From UBA1275 sp002323515 (GTDB taxonomy: Bacteria > Bacteroidota > Rhodothermia > Balneolales > Balneolaceae): a DNA stretch of 64,000 bases. The DNA is taken from NCBI GenBank assembly GCA_964007875.1, contig CAXGAH010000010.1, positions 6,890 to 70,889 of the forward strand, given 5' to 3'. The notes beneath the pieces are model-generated. The model had not been told where the DNA came from. It made no database searches and saw only the letters and a program-made list of their open reading frames with translations. The stretch's first letter is position 1. Each line of letters starts with the position of its first letter. Of the stretch, positions 55,085-64,000 are shown in pieces. The translations under genes and the position numbers were made by a program.

Positions 55085-55654
55085 TTATTCCTTCGAGGCA
55101 AGGTTATCTTTCAATGCATCATCTCCATCAACTAGATACACAGCATCCTCGCCATCTAATTCTTTGACTCGAACCCGAACTTCCTCGGAGGCATAAGTAG
55201 GAATTTGAACACCCACAAAATCGGGAGCTATGGGTAATTCGCGATGGCCTCGATCGACCATACAACAAAACTGAATTTTCCGAGGTCGCCCATATGCCAT
55301 AAGTGCGTCCAAAGCAGAGCGAACCGTTCTGCCTGTATATAGCACATCATCTATTAAAATGACATCCCGTTCATATAGATCAAAGGGAATCTCCGTCACC
55401 TTTACATCGGGCATTTTAAGCTTAGAACGAAAATCGTCTCGATAAAAAGTGACATCTAAAACTCCAAAATCAATATCAAATCCCAACTCTTTCTCCATGA
55501 CTAACTTAATCCGTCGGCCCATATACACCCCTCGAGTTTGCATGCCCACTATGGCTAATTTTTTGGGGTCATCATAGGATTCTAGGAATTGATGAGCAAA
55601 TCGCAAGTATGTACGATTTAGATCCTCAGCATCCATGATTTTAGAAGTACTCAC
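55085..55654 (-). CDS. pyrR: PyrR bifunctional regulator / uracil phosphoribosyltransferase
   Basis: The 189-aa protein of PRTase fold has the PRPP loop VILIDDVLYTGRTVRSALDA, the MQTRGVYMGRRI hood region, and the PyrR-typical VDRGHRELPIAPDFVG. The probable start is GTG 55652-55654 (ATG 55634-55636 is an alternative, but would cut the conserved KIMDAEDL strand). It heads a pyrR-pyrB operon. In Bacillus PyrR acts on a leader RNA; I see no clear binding loop or attenuator in 55655-55740. Confidence 0.92.
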   Translation of the reverse strand: MSTSKIMDAEDLNRTYLRFAHQFLESYDDPKKLAIVGMQTRGVYMGRRIKLVMEKELGFDIDFGVLDVTFYRDDFRSKLKMPDVKVTEIPFDLYERDVILIDDVLYTGRTVRSALDALMAYGRPRKIQFCCMVDRGHRELPIAPDFVGVQIPTYASEEVRVRVKELDGEDAVYLVDGDDALKDNLASKE

Positions 55655-55740
55655 TTCGTAACAGCAATTGGAGGGTTAAGCGGATAAATCCACATTAATA
55701 TCTTTGTAAATATACTAAGCTTTTTCGAGAATTCGATACT

Positions 55741-56853
55741 TCATTCTGAAGCCATTAAAAAATCTACTATACGCTTTGCTGCCGTTCCATCCCCGTATGG
55801 ATTTGATTTTTGCGTCATATCCAAATAGGCCTCTTTGTTTACCATCAATTCTCGCACCTCTTGCACAATAGCTTCTCTCAGAGTACCAATAAGTTTAACC
55901 GTCCCTGCTTCCACCGCCTCCTGCCTTTCGGTTTGCTGACGAAGTACCAACACTGGCTTATTCAATGATGGAGCCTCCTCCTGCACACCACCACTATCGC
56001 TAATAATCAAAAATGACTTCGACATCAACCAGACAAAAGCTTCATAACCTAAAGGTTCGATCAAAAAAATTCCCTCCGTATTCCCCAAAGCATATATCAT
56101 GGGCTCTCGTACAGCGGGATTCATATGAAGGGGATAAATCACTTGTATTGATGGTTCTGAGGCTAATTCGCACAAAGCCTCAATTAATTCTGAAAAGCCG
56201 GCTCCCATATTTTCTCTGCGATGACCTGTTACTAAGAGCAGTTTCTTTTCAGGATTATATATACGCTGCAGCTTTTGAATCTCGGGGTTAGATTCAGGAT
56301 CCACATTTTTTTGGCACATCATCAAAGCGTCTATAACCGTATTCCCTGTTACCACAATGTCTTTTTCAGCAATACCCTCCATGATTAAGGCCTGCTTATT
56401 TTTTTCTGTGGGAGCAAAATGAATATTGGCAATTCGGCTAACTATTTGTCTGTTCAACTCCTCAGGAAAAGGAGCTGTTTTATCATAGGTTCTGAGTCCA
56501 GCCTCCACATGATACACTGGGATTTCACGATGAAATGCTGCTAATGCTCCAGCTAAGCAACTGCTGGTGTCTCCCTGAACTACTACACAGTCGGGGTTCA
56601 CATCGCACAGGACCTTATCCAGTTGCCGAAGTAATTTGGATAACAGCTGGTTTAAACCTTGTCCAGATTCCATCACCGCAAGCTCAATATCCGACACTAT
56701 ATCCCACTGCTCAAATGCGCTATCCAATAACTCCTTATGCTGCCCAGTCGAACATACTATTACATCAAAACTATCTCTTTGTTGGCACTCCAATATAATT
56801 GGAGCTAGTTTAATGGCCTCAGGTCGGGTTCCTATTACAAACAACACGTTCAT
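55741..56853 (-). CDS. wecB: UDP-N-acetylglucosamine 2-epimerase (non-hydrolysing)
   Basis: The 370-aa protein shows FVIGTRPEAIKLAPIIL, VVVQGDTSS, the catalytic HVEAGLRTYD, VTGHRRENMG and the C-terminal ISDSGGVQEEAP. It converts UDP-GlcNAc to UDP-ManNAc, a precursor for surface polysaccharides. The polysaccharide genes at 46144-53926 could use the product. The start ATG is 56851-56853, with 151 bp to the divergent sucC gene. Confidence 0.94.
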   Translation of the reverse strand: MNVLFVIGTRPEAIKLAPIILECQQRDSFDVIVCSTGQHKELLDSAFEQWDIVSDIELAVMESGQGLNQLLSKLLRQLDKVLCDVNPDCVVVQGDTSSCLAGALAAFHREIPVYHVEAGLRTYDKTAPFPEELNRQIVSRIANIHFAPTEKNKQALIMEGIAEKDIVVTGNTVIDALMMCQKNVDPESNPEIQKLQRIYNPEKKLLLVTGHRRENMGAGFSELIEALCELASEPSIQVIYPLHMNPAVREPMIYALGNTEGIFLIEPLGYEAFVWLMSKSFLIISDSGGVQEEAPSLNKPVLVLRQQTERQEAVEAGTVKLIGTLREAIVQEVRELMVNKEAYLDMTQKSNPYGDGTAAKRIVDFLMASE

Positions 56854-57004
56854 TTCAGCTAATTTTAAGGTAAACTTTCTTTTATTTACCCTATAAACTA
56901 GCTATTTTTGCACACTTAAAGAACGCAACCGTTAACTATCTCCCAAGATTGTTTCGAACCGGACTTATTTCAATGTTACTAATCGTCTATCAAACACTGT
57001 TCCT

Positions 57005-58210
57005 ATGAAAATTCATGAGTATCAAGCCAAAGAAATTTTAGCCTCTTTCGGAGTTCCCGTTCCTAAAGGAATTTCTACGACTACTGTCGAAGGCGCCGTT
57101 AAGGCTGCTGAAGAGTTACAAGCAGAAGGAACTTCGCTATTTGTGGTTAAAGCACAAATACACGCGGGTGGTAGAGGAAAGGGCCGAACAAAAAAGAATA
57201 ATGCCAAAGGAGTTATTCTTTGCAAAAGTGTAGAAGAAGTAAGGCAAGCTGCAGAATCTCTTCTGGATGATGTATTAGTGACTATTCAAACAGGTCCATC
57301 TGGACAGTTAGTCCAACGATTGTATGTAACTGACGGAGTTGATATTAAACAAGAGTTTTATTTGGGCATTTTATTGGATCGTGCTGTGTCCAAAAATGTG
57401 ATCATGGTGTCTACAGAAGGTGGGGTTGAAATTGAACAAGTAGCCGAAGAAACACCCGAGAAAATTATAAAAGCGTGGGTAGAGCCTGGTATGCCACTAC
57501 AAGTAAATCAGGCACGTATGCTAGCATTTAGCCTAGGTTTAGAGGGCGCTGCACTAAAAAAAGGTATCAAATTCATTATGGGGATCTATAATGCCTTTCT
57601 AAAAACAGATGCTGATATGATGGAAATAAACCCATTGATCCTAACGCCCGATCAAGAAATTATGGCACTCGATGCCAAAGTTACCTTCGACGGTAATGCA
57701 TTATATCGCCATCCCGACATCGCCGAGTTACGTGATGAATCCGAAGAAGATCCATTCGAATTAGAAGCCCAAAAATTCAACCTCAATTACATCAAACTAG
57801 ATGGCAATGTAGGGTGTATGGTTAATGGTGCGGGCTTAGCAATGGCTACTATGGATATTATAAAATTATCCGGTGGAGAACCTGCGAATTTCCTAGATGT
57901 GGGTGGTGGAGCCAATGTAGAGACGGTTAAAAATGGTTTCCGAATTATCTTAGACGACCCAAATGTAAAAGCTATTTTAATCAATATTTTTGGTGGTATT
58001 GTACGCTGTGATCGGGTTGCAAACGGGGTTATTGAGGCTGTTAAAGATCCAGAGATTGCAGAAAAAGTAACCAATGTTCCTATTATTGTACGCCTTCAGG
58101 GCACCAATGCTGCAGAAGCCAAAGAAATTATTGATAATTCCGACTTAAATGTTATTTCTGCTGTACTGCTAAAAGAAGCCGCAGACGAGGTTTCAAAAGT
58201 TATAGCCTAG
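57005..58210 (+). CDS. sucC: Succinate-CoA ligase (ADP-forming) subunit beta
   Basis: The 401-aa protein begins MKIHEYQAKEILASFGVPVP. The ATP-grasp domain has VVKAQIHAGGRGKG, and the CoA-ligase-like C-terminal domain has NFLDVGGGANVETV and INIFGGIVRCDRVANG. It makes ATP and succinate from succinyl-CoA with SucD in the TCA cycle. sucD is not next to it; the following gene is convergent, so SucD must be encoded elsewhere. Confidence 0.97.
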   Translation: MKIHEYQAKEILASFGVPVPKGISTTTVEGAVKAAEELQAEGTSLFVVKAQIHAGGRGKGRTKKNNAKGVILCKSVEEVRQAAESLLDDVLVTIQTGPSGQLVQRLYVTDGVDIKQEFYLGILLDRAVSKNVIMVSTEGGVEIEQVAEETPEKIIKAWVEPGMPLQVNQARMLAFSLGLEGAALKKGIKFIMGIYNAFLKTDADMMEINPLILTPDQEIMALDAKVTFDGNALYRHPDIAELRDESEEDPFELEAQKFNLNYIKLDGNVGCMVNGAGLAMATMDIIKLSGGEPANFLDVGGGANVETVKNGFRIILDDPNVKAILINIFGGIVRCDRVANGVIEAVKDPEIAEKVTNVPIIVRLQGTNAAEAKEIIDNSDLNVISAVLLKEAADEVSKVIA

Positions 58211-58306
58211 AGATCTTTATTCTAGAACATAAGCTCGAGCGGTTTGCCTGTTATACTAAGACTGTTATCCTATGTCTAGCAGGTTCATCTAGCTGGTTGA
58301 TGGAGA

Positions 58307-59449
58307 TTAGCTCTGCTTAATTGACCTTGCTCGAACCTGTTCGTAGAAATCTTCGTACTGGCGTACTACATGATCTTGGTTAAAAAGCTCGGCTCGCTTC
58401 CTTGCATTTTTTGCTAAGGCAGCGTGCAAACTAGGCGTACTCAAAATCTGAGCAGCATAATCCGCCATACAGATCACATCATCCAGGGAACAAGCATACC
58501 CTGTTTCTCCATGTATATTTACCTCGGGTAGCCCCCCAATATCTGAGCTAATCACTGGGACTGAACAACTCATAGCCTCCAGAGCTGCCAATCCAAAAGT
58601 TTCAGATCCCGATGGAATGAGGAACAGATCAGCAATTGAGAGAATATCTTCTACTCGTTCCCATTTCCCCATAAAGTGAACATGTTCGCAGATACCGAGA
58701 CTTCGGCATTGCTGCTCTGCTACTTGCCTATCAGGTCCATCACCCGCTAAAACCAACTTAGCCGCTATACCTTTTTCCAAGGTTTTAGCAAAAATTTGTA
58801 TCACAACAGGTACTCTTTTTACTTTTCTGAAGTTAGAGATATGAACAATTATTTTTTCTCCGTTTGCCGCCAATTCCTTTTTCAGTTCTGTCTGCCTAGT
58901 AGCTTTAAACCGTTCCAAATCGATGAAATTTGGAATGACCTTGATTTCTTGTTTAATATCAAAATTTTCATAGGTCTCTCGCTTTAAGTATTCCGAAACC
59001 GCCGTCACACCATCACTTTTATCAATGGAAAATTCAACCACATGTTTATAACTAGGGTCTATCCCAACTAAAGTGATATCCGTTCCATGTAATGTAGTCA
59101 CAATAGGTACATGAAGTCCTCGCTCTGCCATAATCTGCCTGGCCAAATAAGCACTAGTGGCGTGAGGCAAGGCATAATGTACATGTAACAAATCCAAATG
59201 CTCAAACTCAATCAAATTCACCATTTGTGAAGCCAAGGCTAAAGCATAGGGAGGATATTCAAATAGTGGATAAGAATTTATTGACACCTCATGGTAAAAT
59301 ATATTGGTGTTGCGTTCTTCCAGTCGGGCGGGTCGAGCATAACTCAAAATATGCAAGGTATGTCCTTGTTGTGCCAATATTTTAGCCAATTCAGTGGCTA
59401 CGACTCCACTACCCCCAAAGGTAGGATAACAGACTATTCCAATTTTCAT
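58307..59449 (-). CDS. bshA: N-acetyl-alpha-D-glucosaminyl L-malate synthase
   Basis: GT4 enzyme of 380 aa that joins GlcNAc from UDP-GlcNAc to L-malate, the first bacillithiol step. The N-terminus IGIVCYPTFGGSGVVATELA is characteristic of BshA and separates it from general GT4 enzymes. Other supports are HVHYALPHATSAYLAR, VTTLHGTDITLVG, and the C-terminal LIPSGSETFGLAALEAMSCS. YpdA at 11713-12669 would recycle the oxidised thiol. bshB and bshC are not in the window. It converges on sucC with a 96-bp gap. Confidence 0.93.
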   Translation of the reverse strand: MKIGIVCYPTFGGSGVVATELAKILAQQGHTLHILSYARPARLEERNTNIFYHEVSINSYPLFEYPPYALALASQMVNLIEFEHLDLLHVHYALPHATSAYLARQIMAERGLHVPIVTTLHGTDITLVGIDPSYKHVVEFSIDKSDGVTAVSEYLKRETYENFDIKQEIKVIPNFIDLERFKATRQTELKKELAANGEKIIVHISNFRKVKRVPVVIQIFAKTLEKGIAAKLVLAGDGPDRQVAEQQCRSLGICEHVHFMGKWERVEDILSIADLFLIPSGSETFGLAALEAMSCSVPVISSDIGGLPEVNIHGETGYACSLDDVICMADYAAQILSTPSLHAALAKNARKRAELFNQDHVVRQYEDFYEQVRARSIKQS

Positions 59450-59668
59450 AAAAAGTTTCTACTAGGTGAATCACAACTATTTAAAGGTAGAGCACAAAAG
59501 CGTATAGATGACAAAGCTCAGCCAAATAGCGTTCCAAAATATCATTTCTTTAGATGACTTTTTTATCCGTCAAATTCATCTGCTTGCTTGGGTGTTTTAT
59601 AGCGCAGGACAAATCGCTATATTCAACCCTCTAAACAACTTTGACGCTTGACTAAGTACATAACTCGT

Positions 59669-60427
59669 ATGGCAGGACATTCTAAATGGGCGAATATTCG
59701 CCACAAAAAAGCAAAAGAAGATGCAAAACGCTCTAAGGTGTTCACAAAAATCATAAAGGAACTTACCGTAGCAGCTAAAGAAGGGGTAGGTGATCCAACC
59801 GGAAACCCAAGACTTGCTTTAGCTATAGAAAATGCCAAAAGCTGTAACCTTCCTAAAGATAACATAGAACGTGCGATTAAACGTGGTACTGGTGAGCTAG
59901 ATGACAGCTCCAGCTTTGAAGAAGTAAGTTTTGAAGGATACGGGCCCGGAGGTATCGCCTATTACATCGAGGCAACCACCGATAATAATAACAGGACGGT
60001 GAGTGAAATTCGGCATATTTTCACTAAACATGGTGGGAACATGGGTACCAATGGATCTGTTTCTTTTTTATTTGATCAAAAAGGGATGATTTGTGTGCCT
60101 TCTGAAGGACTAGATAAAGAAAACTTCCTCCTAGAAGCAATTGAAGCAGGCGCTGAAGATGTAATCGTAGAAGAAGGAGCCCCTCTCTTTATGGTAATGA
60201 CAGAGCGCACTCAACTCTTTCATGTCCGAAATAACCTAGAGGCTACTGGGTATACAATAGAACAAGCAGAGCTCGTTAGGGAGGCTATGACGGAGACAAA
60301 AGTAGACGCCGAACTAGCTCGTGCTAACTTTAGTATGATTGAAAAATTTGAAGAAAATGATGACGTGACCAATGTGTTTACAAATCTACTCATGGATGAT
60401 GAAACCATGAATGCAGTTGAAGAGTAG
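59669..60427 (+). CDS. YebC/PmpR-family regulatory protein
   Basis: About 252 aa, starting with the family N-terminus MAGHSKWANIRHKKAKEDAK at ATG 59669. An in-frame ATG at 59648 would precede this and is rejected. The full-length three-domain pattern is present: NPRLALAIENAKSCNLPKDN, YGPGGIAYYIEATTDN, NRTVSEIRHIFTKHGGN. Family members act as DNA-binding regulators; TACO1-type members aid translation of proline runs, and both roles remain possible. It is followed by the Bat-type genes after 44 bp. Confidence 0.95.
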   Translation: MAGHSKWANIRHKKAKEDAKRSKVFTKIIKELTVAAKEGVGDPTGNPRLALAIENAKSCNLPKDNIERAIKRGTGELDDSSSFEEVSFEGYGPGGIAYYIEATTDNNNRTVSEIRHIFTKHGGNMGTNGSVSFLFDQKGMICVPSEGLDKENFLLEAIEAGAEDVIVEEGAPLFMVMTERTQLFHVRNNLEATGYTIEQAELVREAMTETKVDAELARANFSMIEKFEENDDVTNVFTNLLMDDETMNAVEE

Positions 60428-60471
60428 GTAATTTTACCAGACGCATGATCAATTAGACGAAAAAACGACCA

Positions 60472-61116
60472 ATGGCTACATTTATTTGGACTATACTACT
60501 ATTATTAGGATTAAACATTAGCAATCCAGACGCTCGTATGGGAAATAAATCTTATGAAAATGGAGACTATGAGAGCGCAAAAACTTGGTTTTATTCTGCC
60601 TTAGATCAAGACCCCAATAATGCTGAAATTTTGTTCAACTTAGGTAATACTTTAACTAAACTGGGTGAATTCGAGGAAGCCCTAAAGGTGTTCATGCAAG
60701 CAAAAAGTTACACGGATGACAACCACCTGAAAGCTTTGGCAGACTATAACATCGGAACAGTTTTAGCTGAAAATGAGCAATGGAAGCCGGCAATGAAACA
60801 CTTGCGAGCTTCTTTACAAAAACTTCCGTCCGATAGCGAGGGCCAGTTTAATTATGAATATGCTTTGATGAAAACTTCTGAAGAAGAAGACAATAATGAG
60901 CAGAATCAAAATGAAAACCAGGAACCTCCACCTGAACCAAGCGTATACGCTAAAGCGGTAAAAGAACAAGCCGATACCCTCGTAAATGAATCCCGATATG
61001 CTTCCGCTTTTAATTTAATGCAAGAGGCTTTAGGAGTCGATGAAACGGTTAGATATTATGAGTCGTTTATGAATCGTATTGGTGCTGTGAACCAGATAGA
61101 ACAAACTGACAATTAA
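60472..61116 (+). CDS. TPR protein of the Bat operon, first BatC-like gene
   Basis: The 214-aa protein has an N-terminal hydrophobic segment (about residues 4-17), which may be a signal peptide or anchor. TPR units lie at about 24-120 (SYENGDYESAKTWFYSALDQ, NAEILFNLGNTLTKLGEFEE). A Glu/Asn/Gln-rich low-complexity stretch (about 138-158) and an amphipathic C-terminal region follow. BatC proteins combine TPRs with such acidic runs. Here the next gene is the better BatC by its C-terminus, so this one may be a duplicate that diverged or a second periplasmic scaffold. It is 8 bp ahead of the next gene. Confidence 0.8.
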   Translation: MATFIWTILLLLGLNISNPDARMGNKSYENGDYESAKTWFYSALDQDPNNAEILFNLGNTLTKLGEFEEALKVFMQAKSYTDDNHLKALADYNIGTVLAENEQWKPAMKHLRASLQKLPSDSEGQFNYEYALMKTSEEEDNNEQNQNENQEPPPEPSVYAKAVKEQADTLVNESRYASAFNLMQEALGVDETVRYYESFMNRIGAVNQIEQTDN

Positions 61117-61124
61117 GCTGGGTA

Positions 61125-61796
61125 ATGATTATACGGCCACACACACTCACATCCATGAATTCTATGTTTAATCCCTTTTATTTGCTCACATTCGTTTTCA
61201 ATAACACAGGAAGAAGGTTCACCTATACTGTTTACACCTTCGTGCTAGTTTTAATGGTTTGCTCCATGCCTCAATCTCTTTTTGGACAAACTCAAGCTAA
61301 CATCCCTACTGCAGAAAGTTACTTTCATCAAGGCGCACAACAATACATCTACAACAACTTAGAGGCGGCTATTAGTACTGTAAAGACTGGATTAGAACGT
61401 TATCCGGATGAACTGAAGCTCCAAAGTCTATATGAGCAGTTGAAAGAACAGCAGCAGCAGAATCAGGATAGCCAGAACGAACAAGATAACGGGGATCAAA
61501 ACGAAGAAAATTCTGAGCAGAATTCAGAACAACAAGAAAACGAAGAAAACTCGGAGCAAAACTCAGAAAGTAAAGAACAAGAGTCAGAAAATGACGATCA
61601 GAGTCAAAGCCAAGATGAACAGGCTCCAGACGATTCCGATCCAAGTGAACGTGCTCAAGCAGAAGAACTAAAAGATTTAAGCAAAGAAGAGGCCCAAAAA
61701 ATCCTGCAGGCATTAGCTCAAAAAGAAAAAGAATTGTTAAAAGAATTCAAAAAAGCTAAAACCAAAGGCGGAAAGACACATGAAAAAGATTGGTAA
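61125..61796 (+). CDS. batC: BatC-like TPR protein with acidic low-complexity region
   Basis: The 223-aa protein has a membrane or signal segment at about residues 28-52 (a shorter start at ATG 61158 would also keep it). A TPR-like pair follows at about 60-105 (AESYFHQGAQQYIYNNLEAA). A Gln/Asn/Glu/Ser-rich run (about 106-175) and a C-terminal helix ending THEKDW are the usual BatC end pattern. Aerotolerance Bat proteins act in the envelope; the biochemical role of BatC is not settled. Its stop overlaps the batD start by 17 bp. Confidence 0.83.
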   Translation: MIIRPHTLTSMNSMFNPFYLLTFVFNNTGRRFTYTVYTFVLVLMVCSMPQSLFGQTQANIPTAESYFHQGAQQYIYNNLEAAISTVKTGLERYPDELKLQSLYEQLKEQQQQNQDSQNEQDNGDQNEENSEQNSEQQENEENSEQNSESKEQESENDDQSQSQDEQAPDDSDPSERAQAEELKDLSKEEAQKILQALAQKEKELLKEFKKAKTKGGKTHEKDW

Positions 61797-63576
61797 ATCT
61801 ATACCGTATCTACTTCTCTTTTTTCTTGCGAGTATTCCCAGCTTTACTTGGGCACAAAACTCGCCTATTCAGGTACAGACCAAACTGTCTGAAACCAATA
61901 TATATAATGGAGAATCGGTACTCCTAGAGTTCATTATCTCCGGTAGAAGTTTAAACAGCATTGATCGCCCATCTGTACTTGATGTACCTGGACTCCGGTG
62001 GATAAGCGGGTCAAATAGACAAGGGCAGAGTATTCAGTATGTAAATGGTCGCCCTAGTGTTACCTATACCTATGGATATCAATTTGTTGCAACTCAGGTT
62101 GGCAACTATACCCTTCCTTCCTTTAATATTACCGTTAACGGTGAAGTTTACCGTACGGAACCTACTTCCTTTCGGGTATTGGATCCAGCGAATTCACAAC
62201 AAAATGATGGGGCTAGTCCAGATATTTTTGTCCGGTTAGAGCCCAACAAAACCACTGCCTTCTTGGGTGAACAAATTGTAGTAGATGTTGTATTGTATTT
62301 CAAAAATACCATTGAAGTTCGGTCATACCAAGCAAGTCCAGGCTGGAAAGCAGAAGGCTTTTGGAAAGAAGAACTTGAAAATACCCAACAAACTCGTGCT
62401 ACATCCACCTTAGTTGAGGGAGAGCGATATCAACGAGCTAGACTTTTGCAGTACGCCCTTTTTCCAAGTAAACGAGGCAAGCTAGTTCTAAGCCCATTTG
62501 AGATTACTGTCTTAATTCAACAGCGTAACAGACGTCAAGATATCTTTAGCTTCGGTTTGGGTCAGGAGCGCAAAAATATTCAAACACCCCCCACCGAAAT
62601 AACCGTTAAACCGCTCCCCACCCATCAGAGCACAGAAAATAGCCTCTTCCTTTCAGCTGTTGGGACATTCCAAATAGAGCGCAGCATCGAACCCACCGAA
62701 GCCCTAGTTGGAGAAAGTATTGAAATTACCACTCGCATATCCGGAACCGGAAATCTTCCTCTAATTCAACCTCCAGACTATGCCTACCCTGCTGAATTTG
62801 AACAGTACAATCCACAAGAAAGCAATTCCATCCAACGAGCCGGTTCGACTATTTCCGGAACAAAAACCTTTACTGATATTGTAATTGCGCGTAACGAAGG
62901 AAGCTCCACCATTCCGGCTACTCAGCTTTTATACTTCGACCCAATAGCCGAAGAGTATAAAGCAATTGGTCTTCCAGCTCAAAGCCTTCGAGTTATCCGA
63001 GACGCTAACGCCGTACACATTACCACTGAAATGCTACGATTCGACATTGAACCCATAGCTGGATTAGTGGCCTGGAAACAACACTCAAAGAACGGGATAG
63101 CTGAACAGCCCCTTTTGCTACTTTTCTTACTTCTTCCCTTGGCTAGCCTGTTCATAGGATTCTTTGTTAAAAGGCACCAGAATCGCCTACAAAACGATCA
63201 TAATTTTGCTCGAAAGCGGGGTGCACTAAAAACGGCAAAAAGCACTTTGAATGAGCTTCGTACTAAGGCTGAACGACAAAAAAGAGACGAAAAGAGTTCT
63301 ATAAAAGAATGCTATCACGAGCTCTATCACATCCTTAGCACCTACATAACTAGTCGTTGTGGAATGCATGCTGCTGGCTGGTCAACCCAGGAATTGCTAA
63401 CAGGGCTAAAAAAGCAGCTTAACGCTAAGTCACCTGCAGCGCTCGAGCGTTGCAAGGAGATCTTAACGAAATGTGATACCATATCCTATGCACCCATTAG
63501 TTCTACCTCGGATGTGTTAAGGGATATTCAACTTGCTGAAGAGACTATTCTCGAACTTGAACGGGAGCTGAAATAA
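61780..63576 (+). CDS. batD: BatD-like aerotolerance membrane protein
   Basis: The 598-aa protein has a signal peptide (about residues 1-25, ending TWAQ). Several Ig-like/beta-sandwich repeats in the periplasm follow, with LSETNIYNGESVLLEFIIS, GEQIVVDVVLYF and GESIEITTRISGTGNLP, which match the BatD repeat pattern. One membrane segment (about 445-465) leads to a helical cytosolic tail of about 130 residues (YHELYHILSTYI, GWSTQELL). BatD usually partners with the VWA proteins BatA and BatB; those are not upstream here. Confidence 0.9.
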   Translation: MKKIGKSIPYLLLFFLASIPSFTWAQNSPIQVQTKLSETNIYNGESVLLEFIISGRSLNSIDRPSVLDVPGLRWISGSNRQGQSIQYVNGRPSVTYTYGYQFVATQVGNYTLPSFNITVNGEVYRTEPTSFRVLDPANSQQNDGASPDIFVRLEPNKTTAFLGEQIVVDVVLYFKNTIEVRSYQASPGWKAEGFWKEELENTQQTRATSTLVEGERYQRARLLQYALFPSKRGKLVLSPFEITVLIQQRNRRQDIFSFGLGQERKNIQTPPTEITVKPLPTHQSTENSLFLSAVGTFQIERSIEPTEALVGESIEITTRISGTGNLPLIQPPDYAYPAEFEQYNPQESNSIQRAGSTISGTKTFTDIVIARNEGSSTIPATQLLYFDPIAEEYKAIGLPAQSLRVIRDANAVHITTEMLRFDIEPIAGLVAWKQHSKNGIAEQPLLLLFLLLPLASLFIGFFVKRHQNRLQNDHNFARKRGALKTAKSTLNELRTKAERQKRDEKSSIKECYHELYHILSTYITSRCGMHAAGWSTQELLTGLKKQLNAKSPAALERCKEILTKCDTISYAPISSTSDVLRDIQLAEETILELERELK

Positions 63577-63593
63577 TACTAAAGAACAAATCA

Positions 63594-64000
63594 ATGCTGA
63601 AAAGCGAAGCAACACGATCTTTTCTCAAGGGTATCTTGGTACCTAATAAATCTTGGTATGTGGCATTAATGCTCAATTTCTGTGTGTTTTCTTCAACATT
63701 CGAAGCAAACACGACTTCAGGAGTAACGCCAGCGCCGCTCAAAGAAACTATAGCATTACAGAAGACACCATCACTAGTTGAAAAAACTGACACTCAGGAG
63801 TTAACACAAAATCTACAAGGCTCCCTACTCTTGGCATCTCAGGCGCAATCCAGTTTTGAGGAGGCTACCTTAGATTTAGAACAGGCTCAATACAAAATAG
63901 CTCTGCAGAAATTTAAGTTTATCGAACAAAGTGGATTTTATTCAGGGGGATTATTTTTAAATATGGCTATTGCTGCGGTTGAATTAGATTCCTTAGGCCT
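63594..64000 (+). CDS. BatE-like protein, 5' part only, cut by window edge
   Basis: An open frame of 135 codons runs from ATG 63594 off the right edge with no stop. A hydrophobic signal-like segment lies at about residues 21-37, followed by a helical TPR-like stretch near the edge (DLEQAQYKIALQKFKFIEQ). BatE proteins (TPR plus SH3) follow batD in Bacteroidetes, and the start lies 18 bp after the batD stop, so batE is the likely identity. The rest of the gene is outside the window. Confidence 0.7.
   Translation, partial: MLKSEATRSFLKGILVPNKSWYVALMLNFCVFSSTFEANTTSGVTPAPLKETIALQKTPSLVEKTDTQELTQNLQGSLLLASQAQSSFEEATLDLEQAQYKIALQKFKFIEQSGFYSGGLFLNMAIAAVELDSLG

Noticed and set aside
55655..55740. 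PyrR-binding leader or attenuator ahead of pyrR
   Set aside because: I found no hairpin followed by a T-run and no loop resembling the Bacillus PyrR site.
61446..61660. Gln/Glu/Asn-coding low-complexity DNA as a mobile or regulatory repeat
   Set aside because: It is in frame within a BatC-like gene, where acidic low-complexity runs are usual.

Overview
This AT-rich window (about 40% G+C by eye, not computed) is chromosomal DNA from a Gram-negative bacterium of the Bacteroidota / Balneolota / Rhodothermota group. The pointers are DUF4292, DUF4293 and DUF5686 genes, a Bat operon, bacillithiol genes (bshA and a ypdA-type reductase), a carboxypeptidase-regulatory-like outer-membrane protein, many lipoproteins, weak Shine-Dalgarno sites and several apparent TTG starts. 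Sodium:solute symporters fit a marine or saline habitat. The exact taxon cannot be fixed from the sequence alone; a Balneola-like organism is my best guess. I see no prophage, insertion sequence, CRISPR array or plasmid feature.

Layout. 1-4260 (-): arginine operon, read from the right as GNAT acyltransferase, argG, argC, an unknown 83-aa protein, argD (cut by the window edge). 4520-10008 (+): five tightly packed envelope genes (TPR protein, DUF4292 lipoprotein, degenerate LytM/EnvC-like factor, small membrane protein, M28 peptidase). 10022-12669: Ppx/GppA phosphatase and ypdA. 12710-12807 (-): the small SRP RNA with its own promoter. 12863-20022 (-): a secreted protein, a FecR-domain protein, a large beta-barrel-like protein and a CHASE2 adenylate/guanylate cyclase, which look like one extracytoplasmic sensing unit. 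20151-20224 (-): tRNA-Ala(GGC). 20375-23950: a TSP3/OmpA lipoprotein and a DUF5686 protein.

24321-31338: an amino-sugar locus with a symporter, a GH109 alpha-N-acetylgalactosaminidase-like protein, a sugar nucleotidyltransferase, a NahK-like N-acetylhexosamine 1-kinase and a convergent SGLT-type symporter. Together they suggest release, import and salvage of GalNAc/GlcNAc to UDP-sugars. 31506-36356: a SPOR lipoprotein, an RsbV/RsbW/RsbU-like partner-switching trio without a sigma factor, and an MltF-like transglycosylase. 36482-44828 (-): TetR, TolC, adaptor and RND pump followed by DUF4293 and EamA genes. 45206-53926: EamA transporter and an exopolysaccharide/O-antigen set (SLBB export protein, Wzz-like, Wzy-like, three glycosyltransferases). 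54092-56853 (-): pyrR-pyrB and wecB. 57005-60427: sucC, bshA, yebC. 60472-64000 (+): TPR gene, batC, batD and the start of a batE-like gene cut by the right edge.

Most of the window is ordinary core chromosome. The places most worth a second look are the HexNAc locus, the FecR/CHASE2/beta-barrel unit, the unassigned small gene inside the arg operon, the heptamer-like repeats in front of two arg genes, and the Bat operon without its VWA genes next door.
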